Notes: generated by a model not told the origin, from the letters alone. 50,744 nt of DNA from Anderseniella sp. (GCA_030626025.1 DAOUPT010000022.1:1-50744); one strand, 5' to 3'; numbered from the stretch's first letter, positions 24,651-32,649 are shown. A program made the numbers and translations.

Positions 24651-26975
24651 ATGCCTATATTCCCTCTCATGGGACATAACAGACAAAAAGGCGGATTCGC
24701 TGAGGCACCGGTTGGCAAGATTGAAGGGTATCCCGATATTCCAACTTCCGAGGCGTTGCGCCAGCGGCCTGACCCGCGGGCCGGGCAGATGCTGGCTGAT
24801 GCGCGGGCATTGGCGGCTGACAGTGGGGTATTGCGGCCTGAGTTTGTCGAGCTTGAGAATTTCACCCCGCACAAGCCGGAGCGACCTACCAAGGATTCCG
24901 GTGGCAGGCGACTGGAAATGGTGTCGGAATTTGAGCCGCAAGGTGATCAGCCACGGGCGATCAAAGAGTTGGTGGCCGGGGTTAATGATGCTGAGCGCGA
25001 TCAGGTTCTGCTCGGCGTCACCGGTTCGGGCAAGACCTTTACCATGGCCAAGGTGATCGAGGCGACCCAGCGACCGGCGCTAATTCTGGCGCCCAACAAA
25101 ACGTTGGCGGCGCAGCTTTATGGCGAGTTCAAGAATTTCTTTCCTGACAATGCGGTAGAGTATTTCGTTTCCTATTATGACTACTATCAGCCCGAGGCTT
25201 ATGTGCCGCGCTCGGACACCTATATCGAAAAAGAATCATCGATCAATGAACAGATCGACCGGATGCGCCACTCGGCCACTCGGGCGTTGATGGAACATGA
25301 TGACGTGGTGGTGGTGGCCTCGGTGTCGTGTATTTACGGTATCGGCGATGTGGAAACCTACACGGCGATGACCTTTGCCCTGAAAATTGGCGAACAGGTG
25401 CCGCAAAAGCAATTGCTGGCTGATTTAATTGCCCTGCAATACAAGCGCAATGACGGCAATTTCATTCGAGGCACGTTCCGGGTGCGCGGTGATACTGTGG
25501 AGTTGTTTCCATCGCACCTTGAGGACCGGGCATGGCGGTTGTCGTTCTTTGGTGATGAGTTGGAAACCATTACCGAATTTGATCCGCTGACCGGGCACAA
25601 GGTGGCCGAACTTGAGACTGTCAAAGTCTATGCCAATTCGCACCATGTGACACCCAAGCCGACTCTTGATCAGGCGGTCAAGCGGATCAAGATTGATCTG
25701 CAAAAACGGCTGGATGAGTTCAATGCCAATGGTCGGTTGCTGGAAGCGCAGAGGCTGGAGCAGCGAACGCAATTTGATATTGAAATGATGATGGCCACTG
25801 GCTCTTGCGCGGGGATTGAAAACTATTCGCGCTATCTGACCGGCCGGGCACCGGGTGAGCCGCCGCCGACACTGTTTGAATATCTGCCCGATAATACGCT
25901 GGTATTTATTGACGAAAGCCACGTTACTATTGGCCAACTCAATGCCATGTTCCGTGGCGACTTTAATCGCAAGGCGACGCTGGCCGAGTTCGGTTTTCGC
26001 CTGCCTAGCGCCATTGATAACAGGCCGCTACGGTTTGAGGAATGGGACGCGATGCGGCCACAAACCATGTATGTTTCGGCAACGCCCGGCAAGTGGGAAA
26101 TGGAACAGACGGGTGGGGTTTTTGCCGAGCAGATTATTCGTCCGACCGGCCTGATTGATCCGCCGGTGGAAATTCGTCCGGTGGGGACGCAGGTTGATGA
26201 TCTGATTGCCGAATGTCACGAGATTGCCAAGGTTGGCTATCGGGCGCTGGTGACGACGCTGACCAAGCGGATGGCCGAGGATTTGACCGAGTATATGCAC
26301 GAGCAGGGTATCCGGGTGCGCTATATGCATTCGGACATCGACACGCTAGAACGCATCGAGATTATCCGCGACTTGCGGCTCGGGGCATTTGATGTGTTGA
26401 TCGGCATTAACCTGTTGCGTGAGGGGCTGGATATTCCCGAATGTGCACTGGTGGCGATTTTGGATGCTGACAAGGAAGGGTTCTTGCGGTCTGAGACATC
26501 GTTGGTGCAAACCATTGGTCGGGCTGCGCGTAACGTTGACGGAAGAGTCATCTTATATGCTGATAAAATCACCGGCTCAATCGAACGGGCGATGGCTGAA
26601 ACCGACCGGCGGCGCGAGAAGCAGGAAGCCTATAACAAGGAACACGGCATCACGCCGCGAAGCATCAAGAAGAATATTTCTGATATTATGGGCAGTCAGT
26701 CCGAGGGTGATCATGTCACGGTCGGCATGGGGGCAGGGTTTGCCGAAGAAGGCGCCGGGGCGCTGGTCGGGCACAACCTGGCAGCAATTATTGCCGATAT
26801 GGAAACAAGGATGCGCGATGCGGCGGCTGATCTGGAATTTGAAGAAGCGGCGCGGCTAAGGGATGAGGTCAAGCGTTTGCGGCAGCAGGAATTGCTGGTG
26901 ATGAATGATCCACTGGCCAAGAGTAATCTTCGACGGGCTGAGGCGAGTTGGCCGGGGAAAAGGGGGAAGAAGTAG
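24651..26975 (+). CDS. uvrB: Excinuclease ABC subunit B
   Basis: A 774-residue helicase-like subunit of nucleotide excision repair that loads on damaged DNA with UvrA and recruits UvrC. Motifs are Walker [10 protein letters not shown] (about 122-130), the damage-probing beta-hairpin region [13 protein letters not shown], the DEAH-like FIDESH, helicase motifs V-VI with [27 protein letters not shown] and QTIGRAARN, and a C-terminal UVR motif ([20 protein letters not shown]). About 85 extra N-terminal residues precede the E. coli-like start, as is usual in this bacterial group. GAGG is five bases before the ATG. Confidence 0.97.
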   Translation: MPIFPLMGHNRQKGGFAEAPVGKIEGYPDIPTSEALRQRPDPRAGQMLADARALAADSGVLRPEFVELENFTPHKPERPTKDSGGRRLEMVSEFEPQGDQPRAIKELVAGVNDAERDQVLLGVTGSGKTFTMAKVIEATQRPALILAPNKTLAAQLYGEFKNFFPDNAVEYFVSYYDYYQPEAYVPRSDTYIEKESSINEQIDRMRHSATRALMEHDDVVVVASVSCIYGIGDVETYTAMTFALKIGEQVPQKQLLADLIALQYKRNDGNFIRGTFRVRGDTVELFPSHLEDRAWRLSFFGDELETITEFDPLTGHKVAELETVKVYANSHHVTPKPTLDQAVKRIKIDLQKRLDEFNANGRLLEAQRLEQRTQFDIEMMMATGSCAGIENYSRYLTGRAPGEPPPTLFEYLPDNTLVFIDESHVTIGQLNAMFRGDFNRKATLAEFGFRLPSAIDNRPLRFEEWDAMRPQTMYVSATPGKWEMEQTGGVFAEQIIRPTGLIDPPVEIRPVGTQVDDLIAECHEIAKVGYRALVTTLTKRMAEDLTEYMHEQGIRVRYMHSDIDTLERIEIIRDLRLGAFDVLIGINLLREGLDIPECALVAILDADKEGFLRSETSLVQTIGRAARNVDGRVILYADKITGSIERAMAETDRRREKQEAYNKEHGITPRSIKKNISDIMGSQSEGDHVTVGMGAGFAEEGAGALVGHNLAAIIADMETRMRDAAADLEFEEAARLRDEVKRLRQQELLVMNDPLAKSNLRRAEASWPGKRGKK

Positions 26976-27263
26976 ATGGCCTTGTATCGAAATGTCCTTG
27001 TTAAATCCTATGCCCAGTCTGGCGAAGCTTCAAGTGCTGTCGTTCGTATTCATCCGCTTGCTGGCCAAGGATTATCAGAAAAGCTAAATGTTGAATGTTC
27101 AAAATCAATGAGGCGCGATTATCCAGTTGGGACTATTTTTAGAATTCGCGCAAAGATAACTGATCGCGAAGGCGGAGTGTTTGTTTATTCCTATTTTGGC
27201 TGGCCGTTTGAGGTGTTGTCTGACGAAAAAGCGCAGGCATTTCTCTCCGGTAACGATATCTGA
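26976..27263 (+). CDS. Small hypothetical protein abutting uvrB
   Basis: A 95-residue soluble protein, start codon immediately after the uvrB TAG. It reads as a small beta-rich domain: VLVKSYAQSGEASSAVVRIHPLAGQGL, CSKSMRRDYPVGTIFRIRAKITDREGGVFVYSYFGWPFEVLS. I do not recognise the family. Good separation of polar and hydrophobic strands and the tight placement suggest a real gene co-translated with uvrB. Confidence 0.6.
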   Translation: MALYRNVLVKSYAQSGEASSAVVRIHPLAGQGLSEKLNVECSKSMRRDYPVGTIFRIRAKITDREGGVFVYSYFGWPFEVLSDEKAQAFLSGNDI

Positions 27264-27299
27264 AATGTTTATGGTTTCCTCTAAGTTTCCGTAAAACCG

Positions 27300-27440
27300 A
27301 AGGTGGCATTGGGTCCCCGGGTCTGCGCGGACACTTCGTATCCACTTCGCCCGAGGAAGACAACGGGGGTATGTGGCCGCTATTTATTCTTACACTTTTA
27401 TTTGTCTTCGGCGTGCTTGACCCGGCGATCCAATTTACTA
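27300..27440. repeat. Degenerate intergenic repeat before the GIY-YIG gene
   Basis: Two stretches resemble, in opposite orientations, a GC-rich repeat common between alphaproteobacterial genes (core TGGGTCCCCGGGTCTGCGC near 27308 and GCTTGACCCGGCGATCCA near 27416). Together they could fold into a long imperfect hairpin. No protein is supported here even though short frames run through it. Confidence 0.4.
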
Positions 27441-27450
27441 TCCTCAAAGC

Positions 27451-27738
27451 ATGGCTCATTATGTTTATTTCCTTGCCAGCCGAAAACACGGGACGATTTA
27501 TATTGGTTATACTGGCAACCTTGCCCGCCGTCTTTTTGAGCATAAATCTGGAGAGATTGAGGGTTTTACCAAGACTTACGCTGTTACCCGTCTTGTTTAT
27601 TACGAAGTCTTTGAGGACATCGTGAACTGCAAGCAACGCGAGCGGAATATGAAGAAGTGGAAGCGGGTCTGGAAGGTGCAGGCAATTGAAAAGGAAAACC
27701 CGGAATGGGATGACCTTGAATATCTTCTTGCGCCGTGA
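27451..27738 (+). CDS. GIY-YIG nuclease-domain protein
   Basis: A 95-residue single-domain GIY-YIG protein of the YhbQ/UPF0213 type: HYVYFLASRKHGTIYIGYTGNLARRLFEHKSGEIEGFT has the paired tyrosines (YVYFL, YIGYT) and Arg of the catalytic motif, and NCKQRERNMKKWKRVWK supplies the later conserved part with Glu. A DNA or RNA nuclease activity is expected but the target is unknown. Genes of this type often lie beside intergenic repeats, as here. Confidence 0.9.
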   Translation: MAHYVYFLASRKHGTIYIGYTGNLARRLFEHKSGEIEGFTKTYAVTRLVYYEVFEDIVNCKQRERNMKKWKRVWKVQAIEKENPEWDDLEYLLAP

Positions 27739-27747
27739 TGCTACCTG

Positions 27748-27930
27748 TCAGGACTGATGCCCGTCGCGCATTTCGTGGATTGCGGCGCGGATTTTTTTCC
27801 AGGTTTTTGCCTGTTCTTTATCGCCGTCGGCTTCCAGGGCGCTGGCTTTTTGGGCTGCTTCGGCTTCGGCTTTGTCACCATGTGCTGCCAGTAGCTGGCG
27901 GGCGTGGTCGAGTATTTTTAGGGCGTCCAT
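27748..27930 (-). CDS. Small conserved alphaproteobacterial protein
   Basis: A 60-residue helical protein: MDALKILDHARQLLAAHGDKAEAEAAQKA and GDKEQAKTWKKIRAAIHEMRDGHQS. It looks like a short protein often annotated as hypothetical in alphaproteobacteria. I chose the ATG at 27930 since AAGGAG lies seven bases upstream and the sequence becomes protein-like there; the in-frame upstream part (to 28056) does not. Function unknown. It is convergent with the GIY-YIG gene, ten bases apart. Confidence 0.7.
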   Translation of the reverse strand: MDALKILDHARQLLAAHGDKAEAEAAQKASALEADGDKEQAKTWKKIRAAIHEMRDGHQS

Positions 27931-28130
27931 ATAGTTTACTCCTTCTAATTTACCCTCCCATACCACCATGATTGTGAATGAGTGTCCTTGACTTGCATCA
28001 GCCTTGCTGCAACTCCCCATGCTGACAACTTGATCCGCATCATATTGCAGCCACATAGGGCGGTATATAGTGAATTGGGCTGGGTAAAAGGAATCGATAA
28101 TTTGTCGCTTAATTGACCAGGAGAATCATA

Positions 28131-28601
28131 ATGATACGCAAAACAGTATTTGCAATAGCTGTAGTAGCCGCAATGGCCGGGCTTGTGGCAGGTGGTGCTG
28201 CATACGCGAAAACCGGTGTCAAGTTGGGGTCGTTGAAATGTAACGTTGAAGGTGGCATCGGGGCGATTATTACGTCGGCCAAAGATATGAGATGCACCCT
28301 GCATAAAGTGAACGGCAACAAGGAATATTATACCGGTGTAATCCGCAAATACGGGCTTGATATCGGTGTTACCGGCAAGGCGACAATGGTTTGGCTGGTG
28401 TTTGCGCCGGGTAAAACCAATGCGGGTGCTTTGCGCGGAACTTATGTTGGCGCTGCAGCCGATGCCGCTGTGGTTGTTGGCGGTGGTGCTAATGTTTTGA
28501 TTGGCGGATTTAAAAAGTCGATCACCTTGCAGCCGGTTTCGGTACAAGTGCAGACCGGGATTAATGTTGCTGTCGGCGTTGCCACACTGGAACTGCGTTA
28601 G
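28131..28601 (+). CDS. DUF992 secreted protein
   Basis: A 156-residue protein with a signal peptide ending near GGAAYA. The mature part follows DUF992: VKLGSLKCNVEGGIGAIITSAKDMRCTLHKVNG, YTGVIRKYGLDIGVT, MVWLVFAP, GALRGTYVGAAADAAVVVGGGANVLIGG and ITLQPVSVQVQTGINVAVGVATLEL. Two cysteines could pair. The family is confined largely to alphaproteobacteria and has no known function. CCAGGAG precedes the ATG by six bases. It is convergent with the MFS gene. Confidence 0.9.
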   Translation: MIRKTVFAIAVVAAMAGLVAGGAAYAKTGVKLGSLKCNVEGGIGAIITSAKDMRCTLHKVNGNKEYYTGVIRKYGLDIGVTGKATMVWLVFAPGKTNAGALRGTYVGAAADAAVVVGGGANVLIGGFKKSITLQPVSVQVQTGINVAVGVATLELR

Positions 28602-28609
28602 GTATTAAA

Positions 28610-29797
28610 TTAGGTTCTGTGCAAGACGAACAGATAGGCAATGACGGAAAAAATGGCGCCGGTTATCATCAGCCAGATGGCGATGAGGGGGATGTCGGGC
28701 TGGATGACGCCGACGATTTGAGCGATCAAGGCGCCGGAAAGCGATTGCAGAAAACCAGACAGTCCGGCGGCGCTGCCGATGGCTTTGGGGTCGGCAGACA
28801 AGGTGGCAGATGTGGCGTTGGGCAGAGTGATGCCATTGCCCAGAGCAATGAAGCCCATGGGGATGAACAGCAGGGCCGGGCTGAGGTTGCCGCTTAGTGC
28901 AGCAAAAAATGGAATGAGTGTAGCGATGGTTGCAACCGTAATGCCGGTGGCGATCATTTTGCCGGTGTCGGTCGTTCGGGAAAATTTTCCGGAGATGAAA
29001 TTGCCGATCATGTAGCCAATGGCAACGGCGCTGAACCATAACCCGTAATCAAGCGGCGACTGGTTCAGGACGTTGATCATTATAAAGGGTGCACCGCCCA
29101 AAAAAGCAAAGAATACGCCGCTGGTAAAAGACAGCGTTGCCACCAGCCATAAAAATTTCTGATTGCGTAAAAGGCGTTTGTAACCGGCAAACCGACTCTG
29201 GTCGGGTGTGTGGCCTCGAGTCTGGTTGGTCTCGGGCAAACAGGTTGCGGCCAGTGTCAGGGCGATAATGCCGAAGAAGGCCAGAGCCCAGAATGAGGCG
29301 CGCCAGCCAGCGAGCTGATCCAGGTAGCCGCCCAGAGCCGGGGCAATCATCGGGGCAACTGCCCAGGCCATGGTGACATAACCAAGCACGCTGGCGGCCG
29401 ATTTTTCATCATGCATGTCGCGGATGATGGCGCGGGTGAGGACCATGCCTGCCGCACCGCCGAAAGACTGTAGCAAGCGGGAGGCGATTAACATCTCGAT
29501 GGTGGTTGCAAAGGCGCATAAAACGCTGGCTGCTATGTAAATCACGATGCCGATCAACAAGACCGGGCGTCGCCCGAAACGATCTGACAACGGCCCGTAT
29601 ATGAGTTGGCTCACGGCGGTGCCGGCCAGATACAGCGTCAGGGTCAACTGGGCCATGCCTGATGTGGTTGCAAGGTCAGACACCAGGCCGGGGATTGAGG
29701 GCATGAAAATGTTCAACGCCAGAGGGCCAATGGCCGTCACAACGATTAGTGCAGCGTAAAGTAACCAGTTTGTCGGCGGAGAATGAGGGGTGGACAT
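28610..29797 (-). CDS. Bcr/CflA-family MFS drug exporter
   Basis: About 395 residues with 12 membrane segments. The N-terminal half has NIFMPSIPGLVSDLATTSGMAQLTLTLYLAGTAVSQLIYGPLSDRFGRRPVLLIG, containing the MFS motif A (GPLSDRFGRRP), and QSFGGAAGMVLTRAIIRDM typical of Bcr/CflA exporters, which pump out bicyclomycin, chloramphenicol or other small drugs. I use the ATG at 29797 (protein MSTPHSPP); starts up to 29812 are possible. Its start is 68 bases from regulatory element 1, which could also act in this direction. Confidence 0.9.
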   Translation of the reverse strand: MSTPHSPPTNWLLYAALIVVTAIGPLALNIFMPSIPGLVSDLATTSGMAQLTLTLYLAGTAVSQLIYGPLSDRFGRRPVLLIGIVIYIAASVLCAFATTIEMLIASRLLQSFGGAAGMVLTRAIIRDMHDEKSAASVLGYVTMAWAVAPMIAPALGGYLDQLAGWRASFWALAFFGIIALTLAATCLPETNQTRGHTPDQSRFAGYKRLLRNQKFLWLVATLSFTSGVFFAFLGGAPFIMINVLNQSPLDYGLWFSAVAIGYMIGNFISGKFSRTTDTGKMIATGITVATIATLIPFFAALSGNLSPALLFIPMGFIALGNGITLPNATSATLSADPKAIGSAAGLSGFLQSLSGALIAQIVGVIQPDIPLIAIWLMITGAIFSVIAYLFVLHRT

Positions 29798-29864
29798 CAA
29801 CATCATGTACACGCGGTTGACGTCAAAGGCAATCTTGTTGTGTGGATATCTGCGACCCCTAAGA

Positions 29865-29903
29865 TGAACAGCAGATGAACCGAATGTTCAGAGAAGGTTG
29901 TGA
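29865..29903 (+). promoter_or_regulatory. Conserved TGAAC element, copy 1
   Basis: TGAAC (29865) - 6 - TGAAC (29876) - 5 - GTTCA (29886-29890) - 6 - GTTGTGA (29897-29903). The two direct repeats are 11 bases apart, one helical turn, as expected for an OmpR-type response-regulator dimer site, though the regulator is unknown. TTGTGA could act as a -35 with TTTTAA at 29922 as -10. It ends 60 bases before the small-peptide ATG. Confidence 0.7.
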
Positions 29904-29907
29904 ATCA

Positions 29908-29937
29908 AGTTGTTAGTTTGGTTTTAAGCTAACAACT
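29908..29937 (+). other. Stem-loop in the leader of the small secreted peptide
   Basis: Perfect nine-base arms AGTTGTTAG (29908-29916) and CTAACAACT (29929-29937) surround a 12-base loop just upstream of the AGGAGG at 29953. It could affect mRNA stability or be an operator. Confidence 0.45.
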
Positions 29938-29963
29938 GACTACTGGAATAACAGGAGGTTCTC

Positions 29964-30161
29964 ATGATTACTCGTATCACAATTACATTCCTTGCCACGG
30001 TATTTTTAGGTGCCGCTGCCTATGCTGTTGTTCCTGAAAAATCAAAAACCGCTGTTATTATCCCGCTTAACACAACAACGATCGAGAAAAATCAGTTATG
30101 GCCGCTAAAGGGAAATATCTCCCTTGACCCTTGTGCCAAGGTTCGTTGCCAGAGTGCATGA
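29964..30161 (+). CDS. Small secreted peptide
   Basis: A 65-residue precursor: an N-terminal signal peptide (ITRITITFLATVFLGAAAYA) followed by about 44 mature residues ending LDPCAKVRCQSA, with two cysteines near the end that could form a disulfide. AGGAGG lies five bases before the ATG, the best ribosome binding site in this part of the window. I do not recognise a family. It is preceded by element copy 1 and followed by a long hairpin and a terminator, so it forms a complete small transcription unit. Confidence 0.7.
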   Translation: MITRITITFLATVFLGAAAYAVVPEKSKTAVIIPLNTTTIEKNQLWPLKGNISLDPCAKVRCQSA

Positions 30162-30183
30162 CTGAATAAAAGTTTTACGAACC

Positions 30184-30250
30184 CCGGAAGGTGCATTGTT
30201 GGAATCCAGCACCCAGCCCCGCTCAAACCTCTGGCAATTGTGCCTTCCGG
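30184..30250 (+). other. Structured 3' UTR hairpin
   Basis: CCGGAAGG (30184) pairs with CCTTCCGG (30243-30250), and the stem extends inward through TGCATTG against CAATTGTG with two G-U pairs and one bulge, about 15 pairs in all. The loop is C-rich (CACCCAGCCCCGCTC). It may protect the upstream mRNA or be processed into a short RNA. Confidence 0.5.
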
Positions 30251-30256
30251 ATTTTG

Positions 30257-30288
30257 AAAAGCCCTCTGTGAAAACAGGGGGCTTTTTT
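30257..30288 (+). terminator. Rho-independent terminator
   Basis: AGCCCTCTGT - GAAA - ACAGGGGGCT followed by TTTTT. The ten-pair stem has one G-T pair and a GNRA-type loop. It ends the transcript of the small secreted peptide. Confidence 0.85.
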
Positions 30289-30314
30289 AGTTTTAATTTT
30301 CATAACGCTCTACA

Positions 30315-30353
30315 TGAACCGAATATGAACGACCTGTTCAGATAGCGTTGTGA
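30315..30353 (+). promoter_or_regulatory. Conserved TGAAC element, copy 2
   Basis: TGAAC (30315) - 6 - TGAAC (30326) - 5 - GTTCA (30336-30340) - 6 - GTTGTGA (30347-30353). All internal distances equal those of copy 1, and the first 11 bases (TGAACCGAATA) resemble copy 1's second half. No credible gene follows for 250 bases; a strongly structured stretch does. Confidence 0.7.
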
Positions 30354-30379
30354 CTCGCTCTGTCATAAGTGAAGTCAAG

Positions 30380-30585
30380 ATTGAAAACGAAAAACAAAGC
30401 GTTTTCCGAGTGAACTTCCTGAAGCGATTTATTCTTTTTGGGAATATTGGACCCGGGGCGCAGTTTCAAAGATGACATGACCTTCCGCCCCTCTCGCCAT
30501 GCTTCTTGAAACTGCCCCCGGTTTCTTTTGTGATTTCTTTTTGTGGTTTGGCCACAAAAAAAGCCCCTGAACGGGGCTTTTCGAT
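30380..30585 (+). ncRNA. Candidate small RNA with strong hairpin
   Basis: Downstream of element copy 2 and ending at a bidirectional terminator. It contains a small stem (GAAAACG/CGTTTTC near 30383-30407) and a large hairpin: CCGGGG-C-GCAGTTTCAA (30453-30469) against TTGAAACTGCCCCCGG (30506-30521), 16 pairs with one bulged C. The 36-base loop exposes a pyrimidine-rich CCTTCCGCCCCTCTC, which could pair with Shine-Dalgarno sequences. A third stem TTTTTGTGG/CCACAAAAA lies at 30538-30560. Only a 21-codon GTG frame without a ribosome site (30410) crosses it. The 5' end is inferred. Confidence 0.5.
30557..30584. terminator. Bidirectional terminator
   Basis: AAAAAGCCCC - TGAA - CGGGGCTTTT, with A-runs on the left and T-runs on the right, so it can stop transcription both from the candidate sRNA (plus) and from the L,D-transpeptidase gene (minus), which ends 20 bases to the right. 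Confidence 0.85.
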
Positions 30586-30604
30586 TTTTTTGTATTGAAA
30601 AAAG

Positions 30605-31177
30605 CTATTTCACAATAACTTTGGTGCCGATTTTTACCTTGGCGTATAAATCTTCCACATCCTGATTGCGCAGGCGTATGCAGCCGGAGGAGACATTGGT
30701 GCCGATGGTCCAGGGCTGAGCGGTTCCGTGAATGCGATACAGGGTATTGCCGAGGTACATGGCCCGGGCACCGAGTGGATTGTCAGGGCCACCTTTCATA
30801 TAGCGCGGCAATGTCGGCTCGCGGGCGATCATTTCTGCTGGCGGGGTCCAGCCTGGCCATTCTTTTTTGCGGGTAATTTTTTCCGTACCGTTCCAGGTGA
30901 AACCGGACCGGCCAACACCAATTCCGTAGCGTTTTGCTTTTCCTTTGCCAGTGATCAAGTATAAAAACCGCCGCGAGGTGTTGATAATGATTGTGCCGGG
31001 TTTTTCCTGCGAGGTATAATCAACCATTCGCGGCAAAAATTTCTTTTTCAGCGACCATGGAGTGGATGAAAAGTTGTATGTGGATTTGGCTGAGGCCGAT
31101 GTAATCAGGCTGCCTGTCATGCCAATTGTTAAAGCGAAACTCGCAACAATGGCGCAGGTGATAGTGTGTCTTTTCAT
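30605..31177 (-). CDS. L,D-transpeptidase (YkuD domain), periplasmic
   Basis: A 190-residue precursor with a signal peptide ending near ITSASA. The catalytic YkuD domain spans roughly residues 60-190: TIIINTSRRFLYLITGKGKAKRYGIGVGRSG, then GGPDNPLGARAMYLG and the active-site motif IHGT...SSGCIRL with His150 and Cys166. Such enzymes make 3-3 peptidoglycan crosslinks or attach lipoproteins to the wall. It lacks a LysM or other wall-binding domain. The start is about 96 bases from element copy 3, which could drive it divergently. Confidence 0.94.
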   Translation of the reverse strand: MKRHTITCAIVASFALTIGMTGSLITSASAKSTYNFSSTPWSLKKKFLPRMVDYTSQEKPGTIIINTSRRFLYLITGKGKAKRYGIGVGRSGFTWNGTEKITRKKEWPGWTPPAEMIAREPTLPRYMKGGPDNPLGARAMYLGNTLYRIHGTAQPWTIGTNVSSGCIRLRNQDVEDLYAKVKIGTKVIVK

Positions 31178-31272
31178 AAGCTGTCCCCGAATCCTAAAGT
31201 CGTTTAGTCAATTTCGCATAAAACGCCACGTGGTTAACCATATGTCAAGACCTTCGGTTGTGATTTTTTGCA

Positions 31273-31311
31273 TGACTGGCAGATGAACGGTCCATTCAGG
31301 GCAGGTTCTGA
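31273..31311 (+). promoter_or_regulatory. Conserved TGAAC element, copy 3
   Basis: TGACT (31273, degenerate) - 6 - TGAAC (31284) - 5 - ATTCA (31294-31298) - 6 - GTTCTGA (31305-31311). Spacing is identical to copies 1 and 2. It ends 65 bases before the ATG of the cysteine-rich secreted protein, close to the 60 bases seen for copy 1, and also lies in front of the divergent L,D-transpeptidase. Confidence 0.65.
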
Positions 31312-31376
31312 CAGAGTGTGTCAAATTTGCATCCAGTTTTAGCCCCTTGGGTGGTATGGATATTGGAGTAAATGCG

Positions 31377-31706
31377 ATGTTTGGCAAAATTTTCCGCGCG
31401 ACGTTGGTTTGTGCTGCTTTGATATCGGGTGCAAACAGTGCTCTTTCGGGGGTGCGCAGTTTTTTCTCCCCCAGCCTGCTTGGCGATCAAATCGCCTTTT
31501 GCACAACGGCAAATGAAGTGTGTGGTAAGCCGGTTGCTGATGCATGGTGCACGGGCAACGGATTTGAAGAAGCAATCTTGTATCAACGCAACAGAAACGC
31601 CCGAAAATCGTCCGGCAATTCTGTTCGATATATCGACAGTGGCGAAGTTTGCACAGGCGGTGACTGTGTTACGTTTGCCCAAATTAAATGTTACTCTTCA
31701 AATTGA
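31377..31706 (+). CDS. Small cysteine-rich secreted protein
   Basis: A 109-residue precursor. The signal peptide is ATLVCAALISGANSALS. The mature part carries six cysteines in IAFCTTANEVCGKPVADAWCTGNGFEEA and GEVCTGGDCVTFAQIKCYSSN, suggesting three disulfides and a periplasmic or extracellular location. GGAG is eight bases before the ATG. I do not recognise a named family. It is downstream of element copy 3. Confidence 0.72.
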   Translation: MFGKIFRATLVCAALISGANSALSGVRSFFSPSLLGDQIAFCTTANEVCGKPVADAWCTGNGFEEAILYQRNRNARKSSGNSVRYIDSGEVCTGGDCVTFAQIKCYSSN

Positions 31707-31766
31707 AACTTTTTTCAACTTTAAAAATTTGCGCCATGTAAACCATTTTAGTGGTAAACTTGCCTG

Positions 31767-32507
31767 ATGGATGTGGTTGATCTCGGTGAATTTTACAGCT
31801 CAAGACTTGGTCAGGTGGCGCGACGGTTGATTGCCCACCGGTTACGCTCGCGCTGGAAGTCGCTTAAAGGGGCTAATGTGTTGGGGCTTGGTTATGCCTG
31901 TCCTTACCTGAATGTGTGGAAAAATGAAGCGCAATCGGTTTTCAATTTCATGCCGGCCCGGCTTGGTGCCACGCACTGGCCAAATGGCAAGCCGGGGTTG
32001 ACCGCTCTGGTTGATGAGAGTTCGCTGCCGCTGGATGACAGTTCGATTGACTTTGCCTTGCTGGTTCATTCTGTTGAGCTGACCCACCATCTGCCAGATA
32101 TGCTGGATGAGTTGTGGCGGGTGATGAGTGCGCAGGGTAAAATTGTTATTATTGCGCCCAACCGGCGTGGCATGTGGGCGCGTTTTGACAACACGCCGTT
32201 TGGTCATGGTCGGCCGTTTTCGCGTGGTCAGGTGACGCAGAACTTGCGCGATGCGAAATTTGTCCCGACCGGCTGGTCCAATGCGGTTTTTATGCCGCCG
32301 TTATCGCACCGGTTTTTACTGCGCTCGGCCCCGGCAATTGAGCGGGCCGGAATGTGGATCTCGCCGGGATTTAGCGGAGTTTTGATTGTTGAGGCGACAA
32401 AGCAGATATACTCGATTCCCAAGACACCGGCGCTTAAATCCCGGTTGCGGCAGTTGAACCCGCAAGCGGCATCGGCACCAGCGCTTCAAACGCATCGCCG
32501 TTCATAG
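31767..32507 (+). CDS. SAM-dependent methyltransferase-like protein
   Basis: A 246-residue protein with a degenerate class I methyltransferase fold: ANVLGLGYACPYLNVW is the motif I region (GxGxx instead of GxGxG), then LPLDDSSIDFALLVHSVELTHHLPDMLDELWRVMSAQGKIVIIAPNRRGMWARFDNTPFGHGRPFSRGQV, typical of the Methyltransf_11 group. The start is ATG at 31767 with little ribosome-site signal. The C-terminal tail is basic. In related bacteria a gene like this often precedes the chorismate mutase-hisC-tyrC run, as here. Substrate unknown. Confidence 0.8.
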   Translation: MDVVDLGEFYSSRLGQVARRLIAHRLRSRWKSLKGANVLGLGYACPYLNVWKNEAQSVFNFMPARLGATHWPNGKPGLTALVDESSLPLDDSSIDFALLVHSVELTHHLPDMLDELWRVMSAQGKIVIIAPNRRGMWARFDNTPFGHGRPFSRGQVTQNLRDAKFVPTGWSNAVFMPPLSHRFLLRSAPAIERAGMWISPGFSGVLIVEATKQIYSIPKTPALKSRLRQLNPQAASAPALQTHRRS

Positions 32508-32649
32508 CTGCTCTCAACACATTTTTGGCAACAATTTACTGGAAGTTTTTGATTTTTCCCGTCAGGGTGTCTACAAAGTGCTTTAAAATTTCGGCACAGG
32601 GTGTTTAGGGCGGCTGAAGCGAAAAGCGTTGAATTGGCAGGACAGGAAA

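Noticed and set aside
27748-28056. Longer 102-codon form of the small helical protein
   Set aside because: The upstream part is not protein-like and the internal ATG at 27930 has a clear AAGGAG.
30410-30475. A 21-codon GTG frame across the candidate sRNA
   Set aside because: No ribosome site, and it ends within the hairpin loop; its spacing from element copy 2 (57 bases) is suggestive but not enough.
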